This document shows, one piece after another, positions 1 to 10,529 of a stretch of 64,000 nucleotides of DNA. The stretch's first letter is position 1; each line of letters opens with the position of its first letter. The stretch is from Terebella lapidaria (Eukaryota; Annelida; Polychaeta; Terebellida; Terebellidae), in assembly GCA_949152475.1 (NCBI GenBank), contig OX424556.1, forward strand, positions 53,092,451-53,156,450, given 5' to 3'. The position numbers and the translations under genes are program-made. Under the pieces are notes generated by a model, which was given only the letters and a program-made list of their open reading frames with translations, ran no database searches and was not told the DNA's origin.

Positions 1-1604
1 CTTCTTTAAATTTGGCAACGATTTTTCTTCCATTTTTCTTTCGATTTTATCTTTCAGAAAAAAAAGGTTTTTTTCGGGAGCGCAAAAGGGAGGGCGTCCT
101 CTAGGTCCGCCTATCATAGGTTAAAAGCATATATGAACAGAAAAAACAGTGCATATTCGATGGTGTTGACAAATATTCGCCAAATTATCTGACTAATATT
201 GTGTCTTCCTATCTTTTTGGGGGGGTTTTCCAACCATGGAATATGCTTTGAAATTGCCCTAAGGTCCATACTACCAATCTTCGACATGAAAGTATGTACA
301 TTTCATCGCGCAAATAAGTATTCGTTAAGATTCATCGAAACATTCTTTGACGGCATTGACCAAGGAGAGTCACTTTGCACGTGACTGACGCGCTCCAATC
401 CTATTGAATGCTAGCTTTCGAGGGGGGGGGGGGGGGGGGGGGTGAAGGGAGAGAGAGCCAGACAGAGATGTCACCGATTAACATTCATCATTTCATCATG
501 CATTCATCGTTTATCATCAGATAAATCAGCCAAAGAAAATGACAACCCTCCCCCCTCCCCCGAAATATCAATAGGGCTATATTTTGAAACCGGATTACAA
601 ATTTGGAGTTGATCCCGCTAATGTGTAAAGAGCATGTGCGGTCCGTAGATTTGAGCAAAAAAAAAATTCCACGGTATCTCATGTTAGAGACTGACTAACA
701 TGAAAGTAATTGAAAGTTTCTTCTCAATTTATATACCAGGAATTATTTGCCAAAGCCCTCCATTAACTAGACACTAAGGCCTACAGAGGCATTTCTATAG
801 TGTTTCTTCATCATGAATTTGTCACAAAGCAGTTGGTGAGCATATTTAGGAAATATTTAAGACATTAAAAAGGAGGTGCCAAAAATTGCATGTTTGTTTT
901 TCAAAATTTTTGATATCCCCAATTTTTTCTTTGTAATATTTCGGCCAGTGTGGCTTGATGTTCATAAAAAATAAAAATTGTTGATCATAAGTCGAGCGTT
1001 ATTGTTTTCGATTAACTCATGATTTTTATATGATGGAGACAATACTATCATCCAATAGTCACTAAAATTTTGTCTCTTAACTTACATTAATTATCAAGAG
1101 AGAGTCATGAAATGTAACATTTTGACCACATAAAAATTCGGGAATTTGATTTTCTCTGAAAATTCACACAGACAGACGTAAATTCAATACCAGGGGCAAG
1201 GTTATAAAAAGTAAATGTCCTCTGTTGAAATGCTGGCACTGATGTATCATTACGAGTGGTTTCTGTTTACATGCCATTGGCATTTATTCCTTTGGTGTTT
1301 TCTATTACTATGTTGAAGATACACATGTGTTCAAAGTATTCCGATATCTCTATGCCTTTATCTACGGTCTTGGTGGCAAAATTTGTCCAACGAATTTTTC
1401 CTTCGAAAAGTACATAATTTTTGGTAACTTTCCATTCAAACCCGTACAGCAAAATATCCGACCATAGCCATGCTCATTTTCGGATTTTACACAGGATAAG
1501 CTATACCAGGTGCATCTTGGTTATTTAAAGTCCAACTAAAGTCAGGATACTTATTCTTGACAAATGATAGAGTGAATCTCATGATTATTACAGTTTATGT
1601 CAAT
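1..1604. other. Non-coding AT-rich flank, nothing recognised
   Basis: I see no coding region, RNA gene or mobile element with definable ends here. The only notable simple sequence is a run of 21 G at about 422-442, followed by a GA-rich tract. The short open frames in both directions show no family resemblance and are of chance length. Confidence 0.5.
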
Positions 1605-1608
1605 ATTA

Positions 1609-2306
1609 TGTGGCAAGATCGCGGCAGGAGATTTGTTATTAATACTATTCTTGTTTTGGCCGGTTCTGCTCGAAGTTCGTGAGTTGCCGTCCTTCTCTAT
1701 ATGCACTATATGGAACAATGGTCTTATGTCATTCCCTCGTCTCTCGTGCGCTGGGGTTTTAAATACTTCCAGCCCGTTTTGCTCGAAGTTGTCTCATAGC
1801 TGGCAAAGCGAGAGGACGACGGTTGAGCTCGGCCATGGTCTCCTCGTCCGTTTCCGGGTAGTGGGCCAGTAAGGCCCCGGAACGATTTCCAATTGGGGGT
1901 CCAGGAGGGGGACCGTGCTGATTCGAGGCTCGTCCCTGTGATCACCGGTTCCTCGCCCTGGGATGGTGTGACACAGGCTCTGGCAGACCGTCGAGCTGCC
2001 CAGGGTTCTATCCCTGCGGCAGCATACCGTCGGCGAGACCGGCCAGCAACATACCAACGTACGCGAGTTGTGGTGCCGCCCCCACGGCATCTCATGCATG
2101 CTTCGCATAAGGCTACATTACCATAACTGATGTAAAATGTATTTTGTATGTCTATGATGTGTTATGATGTGATGTAGATCTATGATCGGCCGGATTCGTC
2201 CGGACGGACTGTTACCTGGTTATAGTTCTAGTAATTACGACGCCCGCCGTGTTTGTGCCTGACCGCGGGGCGCTTGCGCCCTAGGTAGCGGGCGTCGAAC
2301 GTTACA
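1609..2306 (+). mobile_element. Solo LTR of a Ty3/gypsy-type retrotransposon
   Basis: This 698-bp stretch begins TGTGGC and ends GTTACA. It is flanked on both sides by ATTA (1605-1608 and 2307-2310), a 4-bp target-site duplication. It is homologous along its length to the 5' LTR at 13172-13833 and the 3' LTR at 18211-18701 of the gypsy element. Shared blocks include the CGCGGCAGGAGAT region near the start and the CGGATTCGTCCGGACGGACTG region near the end. No internal retroelement sequence lies beside it, so LTR-LTR recombination probably removed the body. The open frames inside are not genes. Confidence 0.85.
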
Positions 2307-2337
2307 ATTATTATGATATTGCACAGTATGGGGTTTT

Positions 2338-2410
2338 ATGCCCGAGGGCCAAGTCTTTGAGAAGCCCGACGCGAAGCGGAGGTCTTCCTGAAGACTTGGC
2401 CCGAGGGCAT
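2338..2410. repeat. Stem-loop with 20-nt arms
   Basis: The arms at 2338-2357 and 2391-2410 pair at 18 of 20 positions around a 33-nt loop. Each arm holds a GCCCGAGGGC-like core that is itself nearly palindromic. It lies about 30 bp downstream of the solo LTR. I do not recognise the family; it resembles the ends of a very small inverted-repeat element. Confidence 0.6.
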
Positions 2411-4216
2411 GAATTTTCTTTTGTGCGATAAAAAATTGATTTTTAACTTGAGATAGACTTTTAGCATGGACGTGAATGGGGCTTTAAATCGCTTTAAATC
2501 GCCGTCTCTCCCCATATCGCCCGGTATCATCAGTGTTAGATCTTCCGCTTCCGGCTAAGATCGAGTTGAGGGCGTCGGCTTCCATCTGAACCTGCCTTCT
2601 CCGTCTCTTCTTTCGGATGACAGTCACAGTTCGTCCACAGGTGCTTTTGGCTTTGGTTCTTCCGACTGATTCTTAACTGCTTTCTACCGCAGGTTCGCTT
2701 TCGGCATTTCTTTTCACTTAGTATTCTTCTTAGAGTCGGTTACACCGGCGCTAGAAGCACATGTTGATGCTATTTTCAAATATGTATTCAAAGAATTATA
2801 TAAAGATCTATCTGTTGAAGGTTTTGATGGTTCATCATATCCATCTAGATGGAAATGACATCTGTTCTAACCGCTCTGGAATTACGTGAACAAATATTTC
2901 AGCAACACGTATTTATTTCTATTATTGTTCACGAAGGATCATTTTGCTGCTGTATTCTATGTTTCTCCGTGTTTTCGGGTAAAGTGTATATGAATGTGCG
3001 AAACAAAGACAGTCTATACTAGTACACTGGAGTTCCAATTATTTTTTGTGGACACCCTGATCATGTCAATATTCTATCCAAGATACAGCCCCTCACCAGC
3101 AGAGCGATATCTCACATGTACATGAAGATGACCTGATGATCCGGTGCATTGAAACACAGGGTGTTTGATAACCCCACGAACCATTTACACCGGCCCTTCC
3201 CAATTTCTACATTTCCATATAATATCACACTGTTCGTTACTGTTGACCAATTTTGGCACAAAAGAGCGACGTTGCTCAGTATTTTCCCCACATGTTATTT
3301 CGCAAACGTAATAAAAAAGTAATATATCAAACATATATTCAACGTGAAATCCATCCTTGTTTTTATTTCGCGAAAACAAATTGTTAAAAACATCATACAT
3401 CACACTCAACACCATGAGCAACGTAAAATGTACAAACACATTCCAAACCAAAATCACACATGGCTGCATCAGAGACAACTTGTGCTTGCTGCATATGGAG
3501 TCAACCTTAGTACAAGCGGAACAAAACATAAGATGAACAAGCTTTTAAGCATGAATACAGAGTGAAAATCCCGCCTGTATGGATAACAATGATAAACTGA
3601 TTTTATGTGGATACGACCTAAACAGTCCCTGTCACGTACAAACAATTACATCGTAGACGTGAATAATGTAAAAGAATATGTACAAGTAAAATCAGCTGCC
3701 CTTTTTTTTTATCTCATGATAACAAATTGTTACATAAAAACTCCGAATCAAACATGAACAACGTGCAAGGCATGTGTCATTAATTAATCATTAAGCATCA
3801 CGTACAACGAAAATACCATGACAGAAAACAAATTCCATCATTTTGTTCGAAAACAACATAGAGTACATAGAGTACATGCAGTAAATCGGAAATCATGTGC
3901 ATGCAAATTGAGGAACAGGCAAATTACAACTGGTCGAAGAACACGTTGTGCTCGGAACGAAATTGCTGGTGTTCAAATATGTACAAACACATTCTGACCG
4001 AAAATGAAAAAAAAATGGTGCAATAGAAAAAACCTCAATACCAACCTCACAAAAGTTAAATGCATATGCCTTTATACATTCTGGGATTGATGGATATGCA
4101 CGCGTTACGGTATAATATCATTTATAAGGCCACGACCTGAACTCTCTCATACAAAGTAATTACTGTGAATACTGTAGAGAAATATCTTGATGATAGAACT
4201 AGATGTTCACATCTAA
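2411..4216. other. Non-coding region downstream of the HECT-like gene
   Basis: There is no supported gene. The part next to 4216 should contain the 3' untranslated region of the minus-strand HECT-like gene, but I see no clear AATAAA close to the stop codon. The open frames at 3185-3565 overlap on opposite strands, are AT-rich and match nothing I recognise. Confidence 0.4.
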
Positions 4217-6358
4217 TCAAACAATGTCCATCTGATAATACCTATTTTTCAGCAATGCCATGAAATCGCCCTTGAAGTTGACGTAAGGGTCTCGTGCATA
4301 GGACTTGGGGATTTCTAAGACGCATCCACAGGTATGAGAGGTGGGACAACGAACGTTGGCAGAGGCCTCCGTAGCCGTGAACCGCACGTGTCTTGCATTC
4401 TTCGTTAGGATATCAGATCCAGTGCAAAAGCGGAGGAAAAGACCCAAGTACTCGGGATCATCTAGTTCTCTAACAAATCTCTTCACTCTGGGCTCCATAA
4501 CTCTTTCGTCCTCGATTTCTGGTGTAGGGAACACCAATTGTTGCAGGACCCTTTTCGGGGTCGGTTGGAGTTCACGATATATATGTGCGACATCTTCCTT
4601 GGCCAAGGCGCTCTCTGACAGAACCTTGTGGATACAATCGGCGACAAACATGGGTGTCTGCACGAGTTCTTTGTGCGCGATTTCCTCGATGGTCCTGTGT
4701 ATGTTGCTGGCAGTAACATGCGTCTTCACTTCGTGTCTTTCGAGTGTATCAAAGAGCTCATCATCTTCAACTGACGAGAAGTCCTTCAAAGCTGAGTCGA
4801 ACACGAATCTGTCCATTCCAGGGACATACTTCAGGAAAGAGGAGATCATTTGTGATTGATCCACGACACCTGAGATGGCTTGCTGCATAAAAGGAAGCGC
4901 TAGTTTGATAGGAAGTATCCCTTGCTGGTCAAATCCCAGTTTGATGACGCAAGCGACAGCTCTCCACCGAGCTTCTGTCATATCATGTCGTATCACTGGG
5001 ACTTTGTAATTGTTACCTTCTGTATACATAAGGTAGAAAGTTTCCCAGAACTCCGACAGAATGTCTCGTAGGACGCCTCCGTTGTCTTCTGCTACTTCTG
5101 GTGTACCATCTTGTTTCAGGACTTTTACTTCCACTTTCTCACTGATGGACATGTCTTGCGATAACATTTCTATGAGTTCTTGGCACACAAGTCCACGGTG
5201 CACAGAGATTTCGCGCACAGGAGCATCCGTATCAGGAGCATGTGTGTTTTCAATTGAGTTCTCGTCTGCATCTCCGACATCATGCACCTCTGTTGTAGAC
5301 CTACTCTGTAATTCTCGAATAAGTTTGTCGATATCGCTTGAAGTGTCTTGTGTGTCTCCCATCTCATTGATCCCAGACTCTAGAGTTGCCCTCGCGAGAA
5401 TATCTTCCTCTGCGTGCTCCGCTGATACCATGAGTGGGATAGTATCGTCAAGCATCACGATTCCATCAGATGACACACCGCCGATCTGTATTGTAACGGG
5501 ACTTTGTTCACCTACACCAGGTTGACAATTCTCGATGAAGTTAGCGGCAAAGGACATCCTGACACTGGTTTCATCATGATGTTTTGGATCCGCGGTAGGC
5601 CTACTGCTACACGCCACTCCCAGAGTGTCGGGAGTAGACCTCTCCGGGTTTCCATTCACTGAAAATGACAGGTCTTGTGTCAAGTCAGGCAGGGTGACAC
5701 TCGATGTACTATTTTTCTTCCCAATAAGATAGCACCTCAGGTGTTTCATTTTCAAACGTTCCGTCAACTCAGTGACAGTTTCATCCGCATTCATCAGTTG
5801 GGTTCCATTGACATCCGTGGAAACATCGAATAAGAACTGTTGCTTTTCGCCATATGAATTTCGGCCGTCTGGGAAGAAGATGTCACAGCACATTTGCATC
5901 AAGTGTCCTTTGTTCGTGTCCTTTGTTAACCTGAAGTGCCTGATTCCCCCTCCAAGAGGGGCTCTGACTTGTTTGTACCTTCCGGAACTTGCTTCGAAAA
6001 TGCACAGGCCAGTGGTGGCAGCTCTGTCCTCTTTGGTGGCAGCCTGTGCCTGTTTTGTTTTCCTGGTTTTTCCTCTGCCTGAAGATGGTCCTCTCCTCAA
6101 AGAACTACGTAACATGTAGTTACATTCAGCGCCTTCAGCTTCATCGTCGTCGTCTTTATCATCATATTCTGTCTTTTGCAATGTCTTTCGAGCCCCCCAC
6201 ATTCGCTTCTGGAGGTTTTGAATCAGGGAAAATTTCCGTTTCGATTCAGACGATGTGGATTTGTTGACAAACGCCTTAACTGCAATTCGGTCGCCTTTTT
6301 GGGGCAAGTAGGTGACGATGTCATCTTCAGTCATGTTGCGTATGACATCGTCGTCAAT
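4217..6358 (-). CDS. HECT-domain E3 ubiquitin ligase, G2E3-like, last exon
   Basis: The reading frame is open from a splice acceptor to a TGA stop. Numbering from the internal Met at 6334, it encodes 705 residues. Before that Met the frame stays open back to 6358, right after TTAATTGACAG, a good acceptor; the gene therefore starts in upstream exons I cannot identify. The first residues (TEDDIVTYLPQKGDRIAVKAF) resemble the second half of a SAM domain. Next come an acidic stretch (about 57-70), a basic stretch, a conserved block around 105-205 and a low-complexity linker. From about residue 375 to the end is a HECT-like domain, with DNGGVLRDILSEFW in the N lobe and PTSHTC in the C lobe. Cys669 matches the catalytic cysteine that carries ubiquitin as a thioester. 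Similar proteins form large families in fish and marine invertebrates. Substrates are unknown. There are no internal stops, so it is probably functional. Confidence 0.8.
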   Translation of the reverse strand: MDDDVIRNMTEDDIVTYLPQKGDRIAVKAFVNKSTSSESKRKFSLIQNLQKRMWGARKTLQKTEYDDKDDDDEAEGAECNYMLRSSLRRGPSSGRGKTRKTKQAQAATKEDRAATTGLCIFEASSGRYKQVRAPLGGGIRHFRLTKDTNKGHLMQMCCDIFFPDGRNSYGEKQQFLFDVSTDVNGTQLMNADETVTELTERLKMKHLRCYLIGKKNSTSSVTLPDLTQDLSFSVNGNPERSTPDTLGVACSSRPTADPKHHDETSVRMSFAANFIENCQPGVGEQSPVTIQIGGVSSDGIVMLDDTIPLMVSAEHAEEDILARATLESGINEMGDTQDTSSDIDKLIRELQSRSTTEVHDVGDADENSIENTHAPDTDAPVREISVHRGLVCQELIEMLSQDMSISEKVEVKVLKQDGTPEVAEDNGGVLRDILSEFWETFYLMYTEGNNYKVPVIRHDMTEARWRAVACVIKLGFDQQGILPIKLALPFMQQAISGVVDQSQMISSFLKYVPGMDRFVFDSALKDFSSVEDDELFDTLERHEVKTHVTASNIHRTIEEIAHKELVQTPMFVADCIHKVLSESALAKEDVAHIYRELQPTPKRVLQQLVFPTPEIEDERVMEPRVKRFVRELDDPEYLGLFLRFCTGSDILTKNARHVRFTATEASANVRCPTSHTCGCVLEIPKSYARDPYVNFKGDFMALLKNRYYQMDIV

Positions 6359-6360
6359 CT
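6359..6360 (-). promoter_or_regulatory. Splice acceptor of the HECT-like exon
   Basis: Read on the minus strand, a T-rich tract and a branch-point-like TTAATTGAC lead into CAG, with AG at 6360-6359. Translation immediately downstream is in frame with the 705-residue body, giving Ile-Asp-Asp-Asp before the SAM-like segment. This site decides that the Met at 6334 is internal rather than the start. Confidence 0.7.
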
Positions 6361-7181
6361 GTCAATTAAAAGAAAATTGTTAGACAACCAGATATCAAGG
6401 GCGTTAGATGCCTTGGGGGTATTCCGTTTCAACCTGTTGTCAGCGCTAAAATATGACCAGAAAAATATTAGCCCAAAGGCTATGATAGGTAACCGGACAA
6501 TTTTCGTTCGGATAATGGCAGGTAGCACACCTTGAGATTCACCAATCAAGGTTACCAGTGTGAACATATTACCTTGCGATTTGCCAATCAAGGTCATCCA
6601 TGTAAACTTCAATGTCACCACTACATGTATGTGTGCGGCATTTGATTTTCTATATGTTCATAATACAAATATATATCTGGGTGCAAGCGTATAGGCCGCT
6701 CAGGCCAATTTACACATTCCGATTCAGACATTTGGCACTCAAGGTCATCTGAGGTAAAGTTCAAGGTCATCATTAGTTGTGCCATATATGTCCTATGTGT
6801 TCATAATGCAAACATAAGCATTATCTGCAAGCATTTCATCCATAGAGGCAAATCTGGACAAACTTGACCAAAAAATGGCTGTTCTGACCTTTCAAGGTCA
6901 TCGAAGGTCAAATTCAAGGTCACCACATAAGTCGCCATATATGACTTCCTATTTGAAAGTGCCAATTTCTAAGCTCTATCTTCAGGCGTTCTATGAGTAC
7001 ACCTCTGGCAGCTCCCATTATGAAGGAAAAATGGGTCTAAAACTTTTATCAAAGGATGAAACAAATTTTTTGCCTAGAAATGGCGCAAAATGGATAGTAA
7101 CACGATTTGGGCCGAAAAAATGTTTTTTCGCCGACCCATCAAAAATTCAAAATGACAGCCACACGCAGACCGACGATTCAA

Positions 7182-8436
7182 ACAATTGATGTATGTTAAT
7201 GGCGTTTATTCAACTTTATCTGATGTAACTACTGGTGTCCCGCAAGGTTCTGTGTTAGGACCATTGTTATTTCTAATCTATGTAAACGACATTCAAAACG
7301 TTGTTGACAATACTGTATCAGTTCGTATTTTTGCAGATGACACGAATGTGTTTTTACATAACGCTGAATGTCACGATCTAATTAACGAATCCAAAAAAAA
7401 CATACTCAAATTCAAAAAGTGGTTTGATATAAATAGGCTTACATTGCATTTGTATAAAACAAATTTTACTATTTTTCATTGTAAAAAGAACCTTGCTCAT
7501 AATTGTGTCGATGATATTATAATTAACAATGTACATATTACTAGAGCCCCTTCTACTTTATATCTTGGTATCACCATTGATGAGAATTTATCTTGGCAAC
7601 CACATGTTAGTAACCTTTGCCAAAAATTACTTAAATATACAGGTGTATTTTACCGAATAAGAAACCGTGTAACAAAAAATATTGAAATTCAATTGTATTT
7701 TGCTTTTATATTTTCTCGTATCTCTTATGGTGTCGAGGTGTATGGTATGGCAAAATGTAGCATTCTTCAGCCACTACAAATTATGCAAAACAGGATACTA
7801 AAAATTTTATTTAATAAACCTAGAAGGTATCCAACCAATATATTGTATAAAAGTACTGACTTACTGAAAATTAGTGACATACATTTGTATAAAATATACA
7901 TCTTACTGTTTAACTATGCACAAGGTAAACTGCCGAATTTATTCAACGAAATAATGAATCCCAATGCTAATGTGTCTAACTATATAACTCGACATAACCA
8001 ATTATTTACTGTTACAAGACATAGAACGAACTATGGGAAACTAAAACTGAATAATTATTGTAATAACTTATGGCAATCTCTTCCAGCAGAAATTAGTTCT
8101 ATAGTGTCTCTATCAAACTACAAAAATAAAGTGAAGCATCATTTGTTGAATAAATATGTTTAGTGTGCAAACCTTCAATTTGATGTGTCATTGTTCATAT
8201 ATAATTCTGTAAAACAGTTACTAGTACTCGTGATTTTACTGTTGTTCCTTTTCATATTGTGATTGTCTTTTTGTAGTTGTTGTTGTTGTGTGAATTCTTT
8301 TCTGTTCTCTCTTGTGTAGTTAATATGTTATGGTCACCAGCTCGATGAGGTTTCCTCCTCTGGTGTCCAGCATGTGTGTTGTTTATTACTTAAGTGTATT
8401 TTCGTTCACACATGTAAAATAAATTCTTCTTCTTCA
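7182..8436 (+). mobile_element. 5'-truncated non-LTR retrotransposon (CR1/Jockey-like LINE)
   Basis: The LINE begins within the reverse-transcriptase domain and runs through a 3' untranslated region with TTG-type simple sequence to an AAATAAATTCTTCTTCTTC tail. The host A repeat reads GATTCAAGGGCAACCAAACTT in other copies. Here it is split after GATTCAA (to 7181) and resumes with TTCAAGGGCGACC (8433 on). This leaves a possible TTCAA target duplication that overlaps the tail. 5' truncation and a simple-repeat tail are typical of target-primed reverse transcription. Confidence 0.85.
7186..8163 (+). CDS. LINE reverse transcriptase, C-terminal part
   Basis: This is an open frame of 325 codons. 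Near its start is the fingers/palm motif GVPQGSVLGPLLFLIYVNDI, followed by the catalytic FADDTNVF (residues about 48-55), in which the two Asp residues bind metal. The thumb follows, and the C-terminal tail ends with the pattern LWQSLPAEI before FK/YK..LLNKY, characteristic of CR1/Daphne/Crack-type LINEs. The endonuclease domain and the N-terminal half of the RT are missing because the element is 5'-truncated. The first Met is therefore not a natural start, and the frame is a fragment without independent function. There are no internal stops or frameshifts, so the insertion is fairly young. Normal function: target-primed reverse transcription of the LINE RNA. Confidence 0.85.
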   Translation: MMYVNGVYSTLSDVTTGVPQGSVLGPLLFLIYVNDIQNVVDNTVSVRIFADDTNVFLHNAECHDLINESKKNILKFKKWFDINRLTLHLYKTNFTIFHCKKNLAHNCVDDIIINNVHITRAPSTLYLGITIDENLSWQPHVSNLCQKLLKYTGVFYRIRNRVTKNIEIQLYFAFIFSRISYGVEVYGMAKCSILQPLQIMQNRILKILFNKPRRYPTNILYKSTDLLKISDIHLYKIYILLFNYAQGKLPNLFNEIMNPNANVSNYITRHNQLFTVTRHRTNYGKLKLNNYCNNLWQSLPAEISSIVSLSNYKNKVKHHLLNKYV

Positions 8437-8452
8437 AGGGCGACCAAACTTA

Positions 8453-8841
8453 GGCCATGTTGTGTTTTCTCTTTGTTTCCCGTCAACTTTTTTTCGAAAA
8501 GTACCCGCCAGCCAGGAAAAAAAACAAACACAGAAAAAAACACACAGACGTTCATCATCACGATACCATCTTTTTTTCACAAAGTAACTCATGCCAAAAG
8601 TGTAAAATAAATGGCATTTGACCATTTGCTAAGCTATTAAATACTTTATTGATAATAACAGAGAGAGAAACAGCAAAACGGAAACCAATTACTATCCTTC
8701 ACGAAGTTCTGTGTTATTGGGGCTAGAAAAACATCATTTTTGAGGGGGGGAAAGACAAAAAGGTTTGTGTTTTTTCTCTCAGAATAATTGTTATTTTCAC
8801 CCACCTGCTGACGGGAAACAAAGATAGAAAACAGCACGGCC
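8453..8841. mobile_element. MITE with TTA target duplication (Harbinger/PIF-like)
   Basis: The 389-bp element has imperfect terminal inverted repeats of about 33 bp that begin GGCC and share CTTTGTTTCCCGTCA at their inner ends. It is flanked by TTA at 8450-8452 and 8842-8844. Without it the flanks rejoin as ACCAAACTTATACATA, the sequence found intact in the A copy at 32.4 kb. A 3-bp TWA duplication is the hallmark of PIF/Harbinger, so that assignment follows from the TSD and is inferred. The interior is A/T-rich with no coding capacity. Confidence 0.8.
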
Positions 8842-9439
8842 TTATACATATAACAGAGGTACATAAGTGAATCTTTTGAAACAAATATCTCAAAACTGTC
8901 GGAACAGTTTTTGAGAAAATGGCCGTCAAATTTCTAAATTGGCCATGTTTCAACGAGAATGGTTGCCATTTCGAGGAAAACGCGAAAATAAAAAAACGGA
9001 AAAAAAGCTTTCTTGGGAATATTTTTTATCTATTTTTGTGCAAAATTTCAGAAAGATTCGACCTAAACTTTAAAGATAAAAATGTGGACGGACGACGGAC
9101 AAGGCCGGACGCAACGCCATGCCAATAGGTTATCGGACCAAAGCTGGGAAGAGACTATGCTGACTCATTGAAAGAAAACAAACTTGACCCACAGCCAGGT
9201 TTGTGCAAAGTACTAAGTACCCACAAGACATAACTGTGTGGTCCACGGGGTTAAAAAAGCAAAGTACATTTTGTGACATGTGATATGTACATTTGTATGA
9301 CACACCGATATGCCAGGAAAATATAAAATAACGATTCGGTTAAAATGAATGGCCCGGAGCCGAGTTCATGCTTTAGACACGTTTGTCCAGGCTGCCGAGC
9401 CCGTGCTGTATTTGCCACAGTGTTGGATCGTCCCTGATT

Positions 9440-9911
9440 AAACCTTGGGATGGAATCATTTTCATACCTCTATGATTGTAACTGTGCATGATGTTAGGCA
9501 ATACATCGCACTCAAACCTAAACGCCCAACCACAAAATCTAAACTGCCAACACAGAAGAAAGTTTATAAATTTAGAATTGGAGACAGAGTGAAAATTTCC
9601 TTTATCAGAAGCAAGTTAGATAAAAAAAATGGACTGAGGAGATATTCACCATTACGGAGAGGACAAACAAACAACAAATACGACAATATACACTCAAAGA
9701 TTGGTCTAATGAATCAGTCAAAGGAACTTTTCATGAAGACGAACTCCAAAAAGTAAACCCAAGCGAAGACGTAGAGTACAAGATCGAACGAATCATCAAA
9801 TACTGAACGCGCCTCGGAAGAAAGGAAGCTTTTGTCGATTGGAAAGGGTGGCGTAAAAAGTTCAACAGTTGGATTGATGCTTCGTCTATCAAGCAAAAGA
9901 GTTATATATAA
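9440..9911 (+). pseudogene. Polinton (Maverick) integrase, C-terminal remnant
   Basis: The first part is a frame of about 100 codons carrying HTSMIVTVHDVRQ, which resembles the end of the retroviral-type integrase core of Polintons. YKFRIGDRVKISF follows, the SH3-like DNA-binding motif. After a frame change near 9710 the sequence reads GTFHEDELQKV. After a stop (near 9803) and a further break come the chromodomain-like residues VDWKGWRKKFNSWIDASSI, ending at a TAA near 9911. This order (core, SH3-like, chromodomain) is that of Polinton integrases. The catalytic core upstream is not present, so the gene is a broken relic. It lies next to capsid-gene remnants on the same strand, which supports a single decayed element. 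Confidence 0.75.
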
Positions 9912-10029
9912 AACACCCGACAGTTAGTTCCCATCATCAAACGAACTAGACTTCAATGAACAACATGTTTCTTTTTCTCTCATCGTCTGCTGTAAATCAT
10001 CACATCCCAACAATCATCCCTGGGACTTC

Positions 10030-10140
10030 ATTATTTCGACTTAAATCTCCTTCTAAAGGGTCGATGGGAGTGTGCTTTGATGGAAATTGATTATGATGGA
10101 GCCAAGTCAGAACTTTCAGATTTGTGCTCCGGCAGGTAGG
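10030..10140 (+). pseudogene. Possible Polinton structural gene fragment
   Basis: One frame reads LLLKGRWECALMEIDY. This resembles the conserved 'L.G.WEVALAEI.Y' segment found near the N terminus of a Polinton/adintovirus virion-associated protein. The match is short and the frame closes soon after. Its position between the integrase and penton-like remnants, on the same strand, is what makes it credible. No function is retained. Confidence 0.4.
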
Positions 10141-10529
10141 ATTTAAGAATAGCCAAAAGCGAAAATATTTTCGAAAGACCTCATTTTATTTTCATTCCAC
10201 ATCAGTTAACGTGAGAGAGTTTATATAAGGACAAGAAATGAAGGACTACCTCTTAAACAACTGAGGTGTACACTTCGTCTGAAACATGTCAACGATTAAA
10301 TATTCCTCTCATTCTCAATATTTAAGCTTGGGTGGATCTCTACAAGCAACAGCCAAATGAACACAAATCGTTTTACACAATTGGAAAGCGAAACGGAAGA
10401 GAGGAGAGATGGAACCTATCAAACTTGTATCTCTAACAGAGTCGGTCATAGAGAGAGCACAGTTTGCATTACAACGAGAGCGGGAGCATCATGAACCCAA
10501 ACGGAAGCGGAGAAAAGTAGCCTAATAAA

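Larger units (their letters stand above)
6468..9143 (-). mobile_element. Repeat family A copy, interrupted by a LINE and a MITE
   Basis: It starts with the palindrome TTAGCCCAAAGGCTA followed by GGTAACCGGAC and ends with GGTTATCGGACCAAAG, the diagnostic ends of family A in reverse orientation. The interior matches the uninterrupted copy at 31252-32760, including GACCTTTCAAGGTCAT and CGCCATATATGACTTCC. Against that copy, extra DNA appears at 7182-8436 (LINE) and 8453-8841 (MITE). A GGACGGACGACGG microsatellite precedes the right end. No protein is encoded by the A sequence. The first intron upstream of the HECT-like exon must contain at least part of this copy. Confidence 0.8.

Noticed and set aside
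422..442. Run of 21 G as a possible functional G-quadruplex
   Set aside because: A lone homopolymer in unremarkable DNA; length may be a sequencing artefact and no gene is nearby.
4341..6267. Plus-strand open frames of 90-172 codons
   Set aside because: They are antisense shadows of the HECT-like exon, which has clear domain motifs on the minus strand.
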